Shown: one piece after another, positions 51,923-60,058 of the stretch
Numbering within the stretch: the first letter of the stretch is position 1
Layout: each line of letters opens with the position of its first letter
DNA from: Eutrophocola sp964490145
Lineage (GTDB): Bacteria > Pseudomonadota > Gammaproteobacteria > Pseudomonadales > Pseudohongiellaceae
Assembly: GCA_964490145.1 (NCBI GenBank)
Contig: CAZBBS010000004.1
Coordinates: 1 to 64,000, forward strand
Direction: 5' to 3'
DNA: 64,000 nucleotides
Made by a program: the position numbers and the translations under genes
The notes under the pieces: model-generated
What the model saw: the letters and a program-made list of their open reading frames with translations, nothing else
Database searches by the model: none
Told to the model about the DNA's origin: nothing

Positions 51923-53114
51923 ATTCTCGTGTTTCGGGTTCAGGCTTGATCAGCGGCTGGATGGCAATGGCTGCACACAGGGAACCCAGAATCAGTCCGG
52001 CAATAGGTACAGGTGTGCCCGTGTAAATCAGTGCCAGAATTGGGCCAACCAGGGCGCCGGTACTGAATCGTAGTGTTCTGGCGACGGCGGAGGCCGTGCT
52101 GGCCTGGTTGGGAAAACGGATCAGGACCAGGGATTCAGCATTCACAGAAATGATGCCGAGACAGCCAACGATCATGAAAAAGCAGACTACCGTCCAGTAC
52201 AGCCCCAGTCCCAGGAGCGTGGCGAGTAACAGACACAGGGCAAAGAACGATCCGATGCCCAGTCCCAGATGCATCATGCGCCTTGGGCCAATTCTTGATA
52301 CCACGCGCACGTTAATGAAGTTGGCCAGGATGAGTGCACCGGCATTGGTCGTAAACAGGAACCCGAACTTGGTGGCAGAAACCCCAAACCAGGTAATGTA
52401 AATGAAGGGTACAGAGGTGAGGTAGGTGAAGAAGGCCATGGAGGACATCAGGAAAGTTGCCAGGTATGGATAGATCACTGGTGTGCCCAGAATGACCTTG
52501 TAGCTGTTGAGCACGGGCTGCCGGTTCTGCAGGCTTTCAGCAGCCAGGGTTTCGGGCAGTTTCCAGATAATCAGCATCAGCACGATGGCTGCATAAATGG
52601 CGAGCAGGAAAAAAATCGAGTGCCAGTCGAACCAGGTTAACAATGCCGACCCGATCAGTGGTGAAACCAGAGGTGCTGTCAGCATGATCATGGTGACTGT
52701 CGACATGCCTTTTGCCGTGTCCTTGCCGAAACAGTCCCGGATCATCGCCGGGATGGTGATGGTGGCGGCACTACCCAGGAAACCCTGGAAAACACGCAGG
52801 ATCAGAAAAATCTCAGCTGTTGGGCTCAGTGCAAGGGCCAGGGAAAATGCAGCAAACCCCAACATGCCGAAAACGGCTAGTGGCCGGCGGCCATAACGAT
52901 CGGATAAGGGGCCAAAGAGCATCATCCCGAAACCGAAGGACACCAGAAAAACACTCAGGGAATATTGAACAGTGCTTATTTCAGTACCGTAACTTTCAGC
53001 CATACCAGGAATGGCAGGCAGGTACATATCAATGGCAAGTGGCGGCAGGGCCGAAATGGCAGCCATCAGGGGTAACGGCAATTTATGCCGCAGGGGATGC
53101 ATGTTGTCGTTCAA
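51921..53114 (-). CDS. Bcr/CflA-family drug efflux transporter
   Basis: MFS proton antiporter with 12 transmembrane helices, 397 residues. The family start is PLPLMAAISALPPLAIDMYLPAIPGMA, and the MFS loop-2 motif is GPLSDRYGRRPLAVFG. Likely exports antibiotics or small peptides. Its start overlaps the end of the nuclease gene by four bases, so the two are translationally coupled, which is an unusual pairing. Confidence 0.9.
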   Translation of the reverse strand: MNDNMHPLRHKLPLPLMAAISALPPLAIDMYLPAIPGMAESYGTEISTVQYSLSVFLVSFGFGMMLFGPLSDRYGRRPLAVFGMLGFAAFSLALALSPTAEIFLILRVFQGFLGSAATITIPAMIRDCFGKDTAKGMSTVTMIMLTAPLVSPLIGSALLTWFDWHSIFFLLAIYAAIVLMLIIWKLPETLAAESLQNRQPVLNSYKVILGTPVIYPYLATFLMSSMAFFTYLTSVPFIYITWFGVSATKFGFLFTTNAGALILANFINVRVVSRIGPRRMMHLGLGIGSFFALCLLLATLLGLGLYWTVVCFFMIVGCLGIISVNAESLVLIRFPNQASTASAVARTLRFSTGALVGPILALIYTGTPVPIAGLILGSLCAAIAIQPLIKPEPETRE

Positions 53115-54007
53115 GGAGTCTGGTCCAGATCAAACCAGCGCTGCTGCATGGTCGGGCTCATGGCCAACAGATTACTGATGGCCGTAAATGCGTCATTATC
53201 CAAGCCCTTGCGACTCAGGTCAGGTTCTTCCTCAAAATCCATGTCACAGACTACTGTTGTGAGCAGTTTGTTCAGGGGCAGCATGTCCCTGTGGGCATTG
53301 ACCAGCGCACCGATACGGGTGGCTCCGCGAAATTTCATGGTTGGAATCTGCTCAACATTTTCCAGAATGTCTTCAATTGACGCGTACTTCTGTAGCAGGC
53401 GTGCGGCCGTGGTATAGCCGACTCCCGGTATTCCCGGAATGTTGTCGATCTTGTCCCCGGTAAGCGCCAGCATGTCTGCAATCTGGTGCGGCCTGACACC
53501 AAACTGTTTTTCCACACCCCTGTTGTTCAAAACATTGCCCCGGGCAAAATCCCACCAGGCATCTTCCTCACCGAGCACCAGTTGGGTCAGGTCCTTGTCG
53601 GCGCTGACTATCGTCACGGCAAAGCCCTGGTCCCTGAGGCGCTGGGCCAGCGAGCCGATGATGTCATCAGCCTCGAAACGTTCACTACTGAACGCAGGAA
53701 TACCCACTGCATGGCAGAAATTACGGCAGTGCTGGAACTGGATCTTCAATTCTTCCGGGGCAGGTTCACGGTTGGCCTTGTACTCGGGAAACAGCTCCTT
53801 GCGATAACTGTCTTTCTGGGAGGAATCAAAGGCGCAGGCAATAAACCGGGGCTGTTTCTGCCGGATCAGCTGGTAAAGAAAATCGGTGAACCCGAATACG
53901 GCATTGCTGGGATTGCCCTGGCTATCAACAATGGTGTCATCGTAGACATACCAGGCGCGAAAAATATAAATGCTGGAGTCAATCAGGTAGGCGCGGGGCA
54001 AGGGCAT
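53111..54007 (-). CDS. 5'-3' exonuclease / flap-endonuclease-like protein
   Basis: Stand-alone relative of the DNA polymerase I nuclease domain (Xni/ExoIX group). 298 residues: metal-binding aspartates in YLIDSSIYIFRAWY, CAFDSSQKDSYRKELFPEYKANR, FEADDIIGSLA, SADKDLTQLV and LTGDKIDNIPG; the H3TH DNA-binding motif is GIPGVGYTTAARLLQKY. All key residues are present, so it should be active. Followed by and coupled to the efflux gene. Upstream lies a hairpin made of the AGGCAGGAG repeat. Confidence 0.9.
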   Translation of the reverse strand: MPLPRAYLIDSSIYIFRAWYVYDDTIVDSQGNPSNAVFGFTDFLYQLIRQKQPRFIACAFDSSQKDSYRKELFPEYKANREPAPEELKIQFQHCRNFCHAVGIPAFSSERFEADDIIGSLAQRLRDQGFAVTIVSADKDLTQLVLGEEDAWWDFARGNVLNNRGVEKQFGVRPHQIADMLALTGDKIDNIPGIPGVGYTTAARLLQKYASIEDILENVEQIPTMKFRGATRIGALVNAHRDMLPLNKLLTTVVCDMDFEEEPDLSRKGLDNDAFTAISNLLAMSPTMQQRWFDLDQTP

Positions 54008-54052
54008 GCGGGGATTTTAGCGGAAGTGCGGGAAAAGCGCGATTCGATTTTC

Positions 54053-54083
54053 GGAGGCAGGAGACATGAGGCCTCCTGCCTCT
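54053..54083. repeat. Short hairpin repeat at 3' end of the nitrilase gene
   Basis: GAGGCAGGAG (54054-54063) pairs with CTCCTGCCTC (54073-54082). Its left part GGAGGCAGGAGACATGAGGC is repeated with one change at 54875-54894, so the nitrilase gene between them is bracketed by direct repeats. Confidence 0.75.
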
Positions 54084-54864
54084 AGCTCAACTCAAACGCA
54101 TCCGCATCCAGGTGCGCGGGAAATTTTTCCCGGTAGTTGTTCAGGGCGGTTTTGCTGAGTGTCACAGTATGTATCCCTGTTGTTTCCCCGGCATCAAGCA
54201 AGACCTTCCCGGCATGGTCAGTTACCATGCTGTGGCCGACATAGTCGATGCCATTGCCATCCGTGCCGATGCGGTTCACGCCAACGCTATAGGCCAGGTT
54301 TTCGATGGCTCGTGCCTGTAGCAGGGTTTGCCAGTGCCCGTTTCTGGCTGCGGGCCAGTTGGCAACATAGAGCACCAGGTCATAGGCAAGATCAGCGCTG
54401 TTTCGGCTCCACACGGGAAAGCGCAGGTCATAACAGACCAGGGGCAGGATGCGCCATTCTCGCCAGACCAGCAGGGCACGTTCATCGCCTGCACCATAAC
54501 GCTTGTGCTCCCCCAGCATCCGGAACAGGTGACGCTTGTCGTAATAAACCACGTTGCCTTCAGGCGTCATGAATACCAGGCGATTGTAGCGCTGTCCGTC
54601 ATCCAGCACCGCGATGCTGCCGCATACAGCCGCATCATGAGACTGGGCAAGCTCCAGCATCCAATCCACTGTTTCTCCCGGCCACTCTTCGGCAATAGCG
54701 CCGTCCATGGTAAAGGCGCTGTTGAACATTTCCGGCAGGATAATGAGGTCGGTGTCCAGGTCATCAATGGCAAGCATGTCTGCCAGAATGTCCCGATTGG
54801 CCTCGGCCTGTTGCCAGGCCAGGTCGGGTTGGACAAGGGTGACTGTCAGGTTGGAGTCAGGCAT
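54082..54864 (-). CDS. Omega-amidase-like carbon-nitrogen hydrolase (YafV-like)
   Basis: Probably hydrolyses alpha-ketoglutaramate or similar amides. The ATG at 54862-54864 gives 260 residues; the longer reading to 54912 is encoded by the AGGCAGGAG repeat and is rejected. Nitrilase triad: Glu45 (LPEMFNSAF), Lys110 (YDKRHLFRM), Cys144 (LVCYDLRFPVW). The WPAARNGHWQTLLQARAIENLAY stretch is typical of YafV. Bracketed by direct repeats of 20 bases. Confidence 0.88.
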   Translation of the reverse strand: MPDSNLTVTLVQPDLAWQQAEANRDILADMLAIDDLDTDLIILPEMFNSAFTMDGAIAEEWPGETVDWMLELAQSHDAAVCGSIAVLDDGQRYNRLVFMTPEGNVVYYDKRHLFRMLGEHKRYGAGDERALLVWREWRILPLVCYDLRFPVWSRNSADLAYDLVLYVANWPAARNGHWQTLLQARAIENLAYSVGVNRIGTDGNGIDYVGHSMVTDHAGKVLLDAGETTGIHTVTLSKTALNNYREKFPAHLDADAFELS

Positions 54865-54874
54865 GGGGCAGAAC

Positions 54875-54894
54875 GGAGGCAGGAGACAAGAGGC
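54875..54894. repeat. Second copy of the 20-base repeat
   Basis: GGAGGCAGGAGACAAGAGGC differs from 54053-54072 at one base. It sits just upstream of the nitrilase start codon and is related to the CAAGAGG tandem at 22355. Confidence 0.75.
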
Positions 54895-55023
54895 AGGATG
54901 CAGGGTGTTCAACCAACCCTGGCAGTCCCGTGTTTATATTTTTACCTTGAAAAAACAATCTACCCATTAAAACCTGATTTGAAGAACGTGTCCCTGCCTC
55001 TTGCATTCTGTGCCCTGGCTCCG

Positions 55024-55872
55024 TCAAGCCCAGAGCGCTGTTGCGTGATGATTGATATGGTCTTCGATAAACGAGGCAATGAAGAAATAACTGTGATCAT
55101 AACCTGCCTGGAAACGCAGGGTCAGTGGATGACCGGCATCCTGGCAGGCCTGCTGCAGCAGTACCGTTTTGAGCTGGCCGCGCAGGAAATCATCGTTCTG
55201 TCCCTGGTCCACCAGGATGTGGAGTTTTTCCTTGGCTTTCGGGATCAGGGCACAGGTATCGTATTCCTCCCAGTCTTCACGGTTGTCACCGATGTAGTTG
55301 GATAGCGCCTTTTCGCCCCAGGGGCAGTTCAGGGGTGAACAGATTGGCGCAAAGGCTGAAACAGCCTTGTACCTGCCCGGATTTTTCAGGGCGATGGTCA
55401 GGGCGCCGTGACCGCCCATGGAGTGGCCCATGATGGAGCAGTTGGCGGTATCCAGTGGCAGATCACTGTCAGCCAGAACCCGCGGGAGCTCCTGGGTGAC
55501 ATAGTCGTACATGTGGTAATGCTCTTTCCAGGGATCCTGGGTGGCATTGACGTAGAAACCGGCACCCAGGCCAAAGTCGTAAGCCCCATCCGGGTCATCC
55601 GGCACACCTTCGCCTCGTGGGCTGGTATCCGGACAGACAATGGCAACGCCAGCCTGTGCCGCAAACTGTTGGGCGCCGGCTTTCTGGACAAAGTTGTCGT
55701 CAGTGCAGGTCAGACCTGACAACCAGTAAATCACCGGGACATCCTCTGTCGTTGCCTGGGGAGGCAGGTAGACAGAAAAGATCATGTCGCAGTTCAGGAC
55801 CTTGGAGGTATGTTTCAGCTTGAGCTGCTTGCCGCCAAACATGGCATTGGCACTGACTTGTTCCAGACTCAT
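55024..55872 (-). CDS. fghA: S-formylglutathione hydrolase
   Basis: Hydrolyses S-formylglutathione to formate and glutathione, the second step of formaldehyde detoxification. 282 residues in an alpha/beta-hydrolase fold with nucleophile Ser151 in IMGHSMGGHGALT and the family block YWLSGLTCTDDNF; Asp and His follow in VDQGQNDDF and AGYDHSYFF. AGAGGA precedes the ATG. It follows frmA on the same strand, but a terminator-like hairpin lies between them. Confidence 0.96.
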   Translation of the reverse strand: MSLEQVSANAMFGGKQLKLKHTSKVLNCDMIFSVYLPPQATTEDVPVIYWLSGLTCTDDNFVQKAGAQQFAAQAGVAIVCPDTSPRGEGVPDDPDGAYDFGLGAGFYVNATQDPWKEHYHMYDYVTQELPRVLADSDLPLDTANCSIMGHSMGGHGALTIALKNPGRYKAVSAFAPICSPLNCPWGEKALSNYIGDNREDWEEYDTCALIPKAKEKLHILVDQGQNDDFLRGQLKTVLLQQACQDAGHPLTLRFQAGYDHSYFFIASFIEDHINHHATALWA

Positions 55873-55891
55873 TTCTTTTTCCTCTTGAATT

Positions 55892-55923
55892 AAAAAAGGG
55901 GCAGGGCGTGAACCCTGCCCCTT
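55892..55923 (-). terminator. Intercistronic rho-independent terminator between frmA and fghA
   Basis: On the minus strand AAGGGGCAGGG pairs perfectly (11 bp) with CCCTGCCCCTT (55896-55906 with 55913-55923) around six bases, followed by TTTTTT. It stands between the frmA stop and the fghA ribosome-binding site, so only part of frmA transcription would continue into fghA. Confidence 0.85.
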
Positions 55924-55938
55924 GCAGGCATAACTGTA

Positions 55939-57042
55939 TCAGTAAAGAACGACTGAGCGAATGCTTTCGCCGGCATGCATCAGGTCGAAGGCCTTGTTGA
56001 TGTCTTCCAGCGGCATGGTGTGGGTGATCAGGTCGTCGATATTGATCTTCCTGTCCATGTACCAGTCCACGATTTTCGGTACGTCGGTACGGCCACGGGC
56101 ACCACCGAAGGCGGTACCTTTCCAGGAGCGACCGGTGACCAGCTGGAACGGACGGGTGGAGATTTCCTGGCCGGCACCGGCAACACCGATGATGTAGGAC
56201 TCACCCCAACCCTTGTGGCAGCATTCCAGCGCCTGGCGCATGACCTTGACGTTACCGATACATTCGAAGCTGTAATCCACGCCGCCGGTCATCTGCACGA
56301 TGTGGTCAACCACGTTTTCAACGTCGTTGGGGTTGATGAAATCTGTCATGCCGAACTGTTTGCCCAGGGCTTCACGTGCCGGATTCAGATCGATGCCGAT
56401 GATCTTGCTGGCGCCTGCAAGCTTGGCACCCTGGATGACGTTCAGGCCGATACCGCCGAGACCGAACACGGCAACCGTGGAACCGATTTCCACCTTGGCC
56501 TGGAAAACAACAGCGCCAACACCGGTGGTGACACCACAGCCGATGTAGCAGATCTTGTCGAAAGGCGCATCTTCACGCACCTTGGCCAGGGAGATTTCAG
56601 GCAGGACAGTATAGTTGGAGAAGGTGGAGCAGCCCATGTAATGCAGAATCGGTTTGCCGTCCAGTGAGAAACGGCTGGTGCCGTCAGGCATCAGGCCCTG
56701 GCCCTGGGTGGCACGTACGGCCTGGCACAGGTTGGTCTTGGGGTGCAGACAGTAATCACATTCGCGGCATTCTGCAGTGTAAAGCGGAATGACGTGGTCG
56801 CCCGGTTTCAGGGATTTCACGCCCGGGCCCACTTCTACCACTACACCGGCACCTTCATGGCCAAGAATGGCAGGAAAGGCGCCTTCTGGATCATCACCGC
56901 TGAGGGTAAAGGCGTCAGTATGACAAACACCTGTGGCTTTCAGCTCGACCAGGACTTCGCCGGCTCTTGGGCCTTCCAGGTCGACTTCGCAGATTTCCAG
57001 GGGCTTTCCAGCTCCAAAAGCAACGGCAGCTCTCGTTTTCAT
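55939..57042 (-). CDS. frmA: S-(hydroxymethyl)glutathione dehydrogenase (class III alcohol dehydrogenase)
   Basis: Oxidises the formaldehyde-glutathione adduct to S-formylglutathione with NAD+. 367 residues: catalytic zinc Cys40 in ATGVCHTDAFTL and the GHEGAG block, structural zinc cysteines in CRECDYCLHPKTNLC, and the Rossmann motif VFGLGGIGLNVIQGAKLAGA. Together with fghA and a downstream formate route this gives formaldehyde removal. No FrmR-type regulator is adjacent. Confidence 0.97.
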   Translation of the reverse strand: MKTRAAVAFGAGKPLEICEVDLEGPRAGEVLVELKATGVCHTDAFTLSGDDPEGAFPAILGHEGAGVVVEVGPGVKSLKPGDHVIPLYTAECRECDYCLHPKTNLCQAVRATQGQGLMPDGTSRFSLDGKPILHYMGCSTFSNYTVLPEISLAKVREDAPFDKICYIGCGVTTGVGAVVFQAKVEIGSTVAVFGLGGIGLNVIQGAKLAGASKIIGIDLNPAREALGKQFGMTDFINPNDVENVVDHIVQMTGGVDYSFECIGNVKVMRQALECCHKGWGESYIIGVAGAGQEISTRPFQLVTGRSWKGTAFGGARGRTDVPKIVDWYMDRKINIDDLITHTMPLEDINKAFDLMHAGESIRSVVLY

Positions 57043-57224
57043 GAGGTAATTCCTTCTTGTTCAAATTAAGGTGTAGATGGATTTTGGAAGATACAGGATA
57101 GTGGCCTGATCTATGGCTTCTTATTAGGTTAAACTGGCTCACAAATATAGCCCGTTGCCCGGCAGTTGTGTAGTCTCAGCACAGAAACAGACCGTGCAAA
57201 TAGAATGGAAATTAGTGAGTCATC

Positions 57225-58448
57225 ATGTCTGAACCCTGTTGTATTGTGGTTGGCGCCAGTCATGCCGGCGGTCAGCTTGCCGTGAGCCTGCGCCAGGAAG
57301 GCTGGGAAGGGCGGGTCCTGGTCATCGGCGACGAACCCTACCTGCCGTATAACCGTCCGCCGCTGTCAAAAACCTTCCTGTCCGGTGAAAAGCATGTAGA
57401 TGACCTCCTGATCAGGCCGGAAACTCAGTATGAAAAAATCGGTGTCGAGTTTCTGCTCGGGCAGCGGGTAACCGGACTGGACCGGGAGTCCAGAACCCTG
57501 ACCCTGTCCCATGATGAAACCTTTTCCTGGAGCAAGCTGGCATTGGCGACCGGTGCCAGAGTCAGAAAACTGGATCTGCCAGGCGCTGATCTCAAAGGGG
57601 TGTTATACCTGCGCGACATCAGTGATGTGGAAACTATTCGCCAGTTCCTGGGTGACGGTAAGAAAGCAGTGATTGTCGGCGGTGGCTATATCGGGCTTGA
57701 AACGGCGGCCATGTTGAGAAAGCTCAATATGGAGGTGTCAGTACTTGAGGCAGCCGAGCGTGTTTTGAGCCGGGTGACAGCGCCGGAGCTTTCGCATTTT
57801 TATACACGTATCCATGAGGAAGAGGGCTGCCGGATTCACTGTGGGGTCCAGGTCACAGGTTTTGGTGGCGAAGGTCGCGTCAGTGAAGTGCACTGTGCCG
57901 ATGGCAGTACCTTTGCTGCCGATCTGGTCATTATCGGTATCGGGGTGATGCCAAATACCTCGCTGGCGGAAACGGCCGGATTGGAGGTCGATAATGGCAT
58001 TGTCGTGAATGATGCCTGCCTGACCAGCGATGACAACATTGCCGCGGCTGGTGACTGCACCCGACATTTCAATCACTTTTATCAGCGTCAGCTGCGGCTT
58101 GAAAGTGTGCAGAACGCCATGGAGCAGGCCAAGGTGGCAGCAGCGGCTTTATGTGGCAGGTCAATTCAGTATAATGCGCTGCCATGGTTCTGGTCTGACC
58201 AGTACGATCTGAAACTGCAGATAGCAGGCCTGTCCGAAGGCTATGATCAGGTGGTGCTTCGAGGAGATCCGGACGGCAGCAGAAAATTTGCAGCATTCTA
58301 TCTCAAGGGATCCAAGGTCATTGCGGTGGATGCTATCAACAGCCCCCAGGAGTTCATGACCGGGAAACAGCTGATCTCCAGGGAGCTTGAGGTCGATCCG
58401 GTCCGGATCCAGGACGCAGAGCTGCCGGTCAAGTCCTTGTTGGACTAG
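57225..58448 (+). CDS. NAD(P)H-dependent ferredoxin/rubredoxin reductase
   Basis: FAD flavoprotein of the putidaredoxin-reductase type. 407 residues: FAD motif VVGASHAGGQLAVSLRQEGW, PYNRPPLSKTFLSG, NAD motif VIVGGGYIGLETAAML near 147-162, and the second FAD motif IAAAGDCTRHFN. The [2Fe-2S] ferredoxin gene starts 63 bases after it, so the two form an electron chain that in other bacteria feeds a cytochrome P450 or oxygenase. No such terminal enzyme is in the window. Confidence 0.92.
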   Translation: MSEPCCIVVGASHAGGQLAVSLRQEGWEGRVLVIGDEPYLPYNRPPLSKTFLSGEKHVDDLLIRPETQYEKIGVEFLLGQRVTGLDRESRTLTLSHDETFSWSKLALATGARVRKLDLPGADLKGVLYLRDISDVETIRQFLGDGKKAVIVGGGYIGLETAAMLRKLNMEVSVLEAAERVLSRVTAPELSHFYTRIHEEEGCRIHCGVQVTGFGGEGRVSEVHCADGSTFAADLVIIGIGVMPNTSLAETAGLEVDNGIVVNDACLTSDDNIAAAGDCTRHFNHFYQRQLRLESVQNAMEQAKVAAAALCGRSIQYNALPWFWSDQYDLKLQIAGLSEGYDQVVLRGDPDGSRKFAAFYLKGSKVIAVDAINSPQEFMTGKQLISRELEVDPVRIQDAELPVKSLLD

Positions 58449-58511
58449 CCAGACAACATTAAGACCAGAGATTCAGTAAAGAAAACCGTCAACCAAAGGA
58501 AAGATTTTTTC

Positions 58512-58832
58512 ATGCCTGTAGTTACGTATATCAGCCATAACGGCGCTATCAATGAAGTGGAAGTTGCCAGCGGATCCTCCGTCATGCAGGGTGCGGTCGA
58601 CAATATGATCGACGGCATCATTGCCGAGTGCGGCGGCTCCTGCAGTTGTGCCACCTGCCATTGCTATATTGACCCGGCCTGGGTGGACAGGATCCCGGCA
58701 GCCAGCGAAATGGAAAAGGACATGCTGGAGTGTGTTCTGGAACCTCAGGAGACCAGCCGCCTGAGCTGCCAGATAAAGATTACCGATGACCTGGATGGCC
58801 TGGTGGTTCGCCTGCCAGAATCCCAGTTCTAG
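58512..58832 (+). CDS. [2Fe-2S] ferredoxin of the adrenodoxin/putidaredoxin type
   Basis: 106 residues. Cluster ligands are Cys40, Cys46, Cys49 (CGGSCSCATC) and Cys86 (RLSCQ), the pattern of P450-type ferredoxins. An extra Cys44 and Cys51 are non-ligand. Residues IIAECGGSCSCATCHCYIDPAW match the family closely. Partner of the preceding reductase; a strong terminator follows. Confidence 0.92.
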   Translation: MPVVTYISHNGAINEVEVASGSSVMQGAVDNMIDGIIAECGGSCSCATCHCYIDPAWVDRIPAASEMEKDMLECVLEPQETSRLSCQIKITDDLDGLVVRLPESQF

Positions 58833-59234
58833 GCAAGGCAAAAAAAATTGCATTTGGAGTGAACTTTCTCCGGCATCATGGTTCTAAAAGGGTGTGTAAA
58901 GTCAAAATCCCCTTTTTGAAATCTGACACTCCTCTTGATTGTTATTGAAAGATCCCATGTTAAACCCGGCAATAGCCGGGTTTTTTTTGGCTTGAGAAAG
59001 CCGTTTCCAGTAGGGCGTTTGGTTGCTGGAAATTAAAATAACCCATTGAATATCAAAGAGTTAAATGGATTTTATGGCGAATATGATATCGCGGTGAAAT
59101 CTGAATTTTCTGCCCAGTCGTACCATTTTTGTGAACTCATTAACGAATCTGCCTGAGCCGGCCACCTATAATGGCCTCCAGTTCAGGAATTTGTCCTGTT
59201 AATCAAGCTCAGGTGTCTCAGTAGAATTTCAGAC
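58833..59234 (+). other. Intergenic region with terminator and possible promoter
   Basis: 402 bases without a gene. It holds the ferredoxin terminator and, at 59167-59172, a perfect TATAAT about 60 bases before the next ATG; no good -35 hexamer is at 17 bases, so the promoter call is weak. Confidence 0.5.
58962..58988 (+). terminator. Rho-independent terminator after ferredoxin
   Basis: AAACCCGGC (58962-58970) pairs with GCCGGGTTT (58975-58983) around AATA, followed by a run of T to 58988. Confidence 0.92.
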
Positions 59235-59465
59235 ATGAACGAATACGTCCACAACAAGAAAGGCAATATGGCGGCAATGATGCTGGCAGATGGTGCGCAG
59301 GGATCTGCTGTGCAGTCCCAGGCCCTGCAGGAAATCATCGACGTGCTCAAATATCCCTTTCAGACGTCCTGCGATACCTGCAATGGCCTGGGTTTCATTC
59401 GCAATGGCAAGGATTGCCCTACCTGTGACGGAAGCGGCAAGGTCATCGACGACTTTTTCAAATAG
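59235..59465 (+). CDS. CxxCxGxG zinc-finger mini-protein
   Basis: 76 residues. The second half has two DnaJ-type half-sites, CDTCNGLGFI (Cys46, Cys49) and CPTCDGSGKV (Cys61, Cys64), spaced to hold one zinc; the first half is a short helix (AVQSQALQEIIDVLKYPF). It is not a DnaJ fragment, as no J domain is present. Stand-alone single-site proteins of this kind are known but poorly characterised. Converges on the MocA-like gene. Confidence 0.78.
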   Translation: MNEYVHNKKGNMAAMMLADGAQGSAVQSQALQEIIDVLKYPFQTSCDTCNGLGFIRNGKDCPTCDGSGKVIDDFFK

Positions 59466-59479
59466 TTGTTATCAATTGT

Positions 59480-60058
59480 TCATTCCAGCCCTTCAGGCTG
59501 GTCAATATCCCGCAATATGCCCTTGTCTCCGGTTTCCAGCTGGTGACAGTGTTCTGCGTATTGATTCAGTAACTCCCTGGCGCCCCTGTCGCCGGACTGG
59601 GCAAGTATTTCCTGAAAGTATCGCTGGCGAAACGCCACGGGATTGCCGCGTTTGCCCTTGATGCATGGAATGATGATGTCATGTTCGGTCAGGGAATCCT
59701 GCACGGCTGAATAGGTTTCCGGCTTGATGAATGGCATATCAGCCAGGGCGATGAGAGCACCTTGCCAGTCTGCGGCCATTTTTATGCCCGAAGCCAGGCT
59801 GTTGGACATGCCGTTGTCCGGATTTTCCGCAAAACAGATTTGCCAACTGCCGCTGTAAAGGGTGGCGAGGTCCTCATCGCCCGGCTTGAGGACGAGAACC
59901 CGTGATGTGAAGGTTTCCGGAATATTTTCCAGGGTGTTTTCCAGCAGCGTCTTGCCATTGGCCATGACAGCACGGCGCTTGTCAGAACCAAAGCGCCGTC
60001 CACTGCCTGCCGCCAGCATGATGATGCCGATGGACTCAGTGGAAAGCCGGTGGGTCAT
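59480..60058 (-). CDS. MocA-like molybdenum cofactor nucleotidyltransferase
   Basis: 192 residues. The nucleotidyltransferase signature is IIMLAAGSGRRFGSDKRRAV near 12-31; ALIALADMPFIKPETY holds the metal Asp, and CIKGKRGNPVAF is the MocA-type loop. Expected to add CMP (or GMP) to molybdopterin for hydroxylases of the xanthine-dehydrogenase family. Its start overlaps the XdhC-like gene stop by four bases. No molybdenum hydroxylase gene is in the window. Confidence 0.85.
   Translation of the reverse strand: MTHRLSTESIGIIMLAAGSGRRFGSDKRRAVMANGKTLLENTLENIPETFTSRVLVLKPGDEDLATLYSGSWQICFAENPDNGMSNSLASGIKMAADWQGALIALADMPFIKPETYSAVQDSLTEHDIIIPCIKGKRGNPVAFRQRYFQEILAQSGDRGARELLNQYAEHCHQLETGDKGILRDIDQPEGLE

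Noticed and set aside
54865..54912. N-terminal extension of the nitrilase
   Set aside because: The extra 16 codons are encoded by the AGGCAGGAG repeat, not by conserved sequence.
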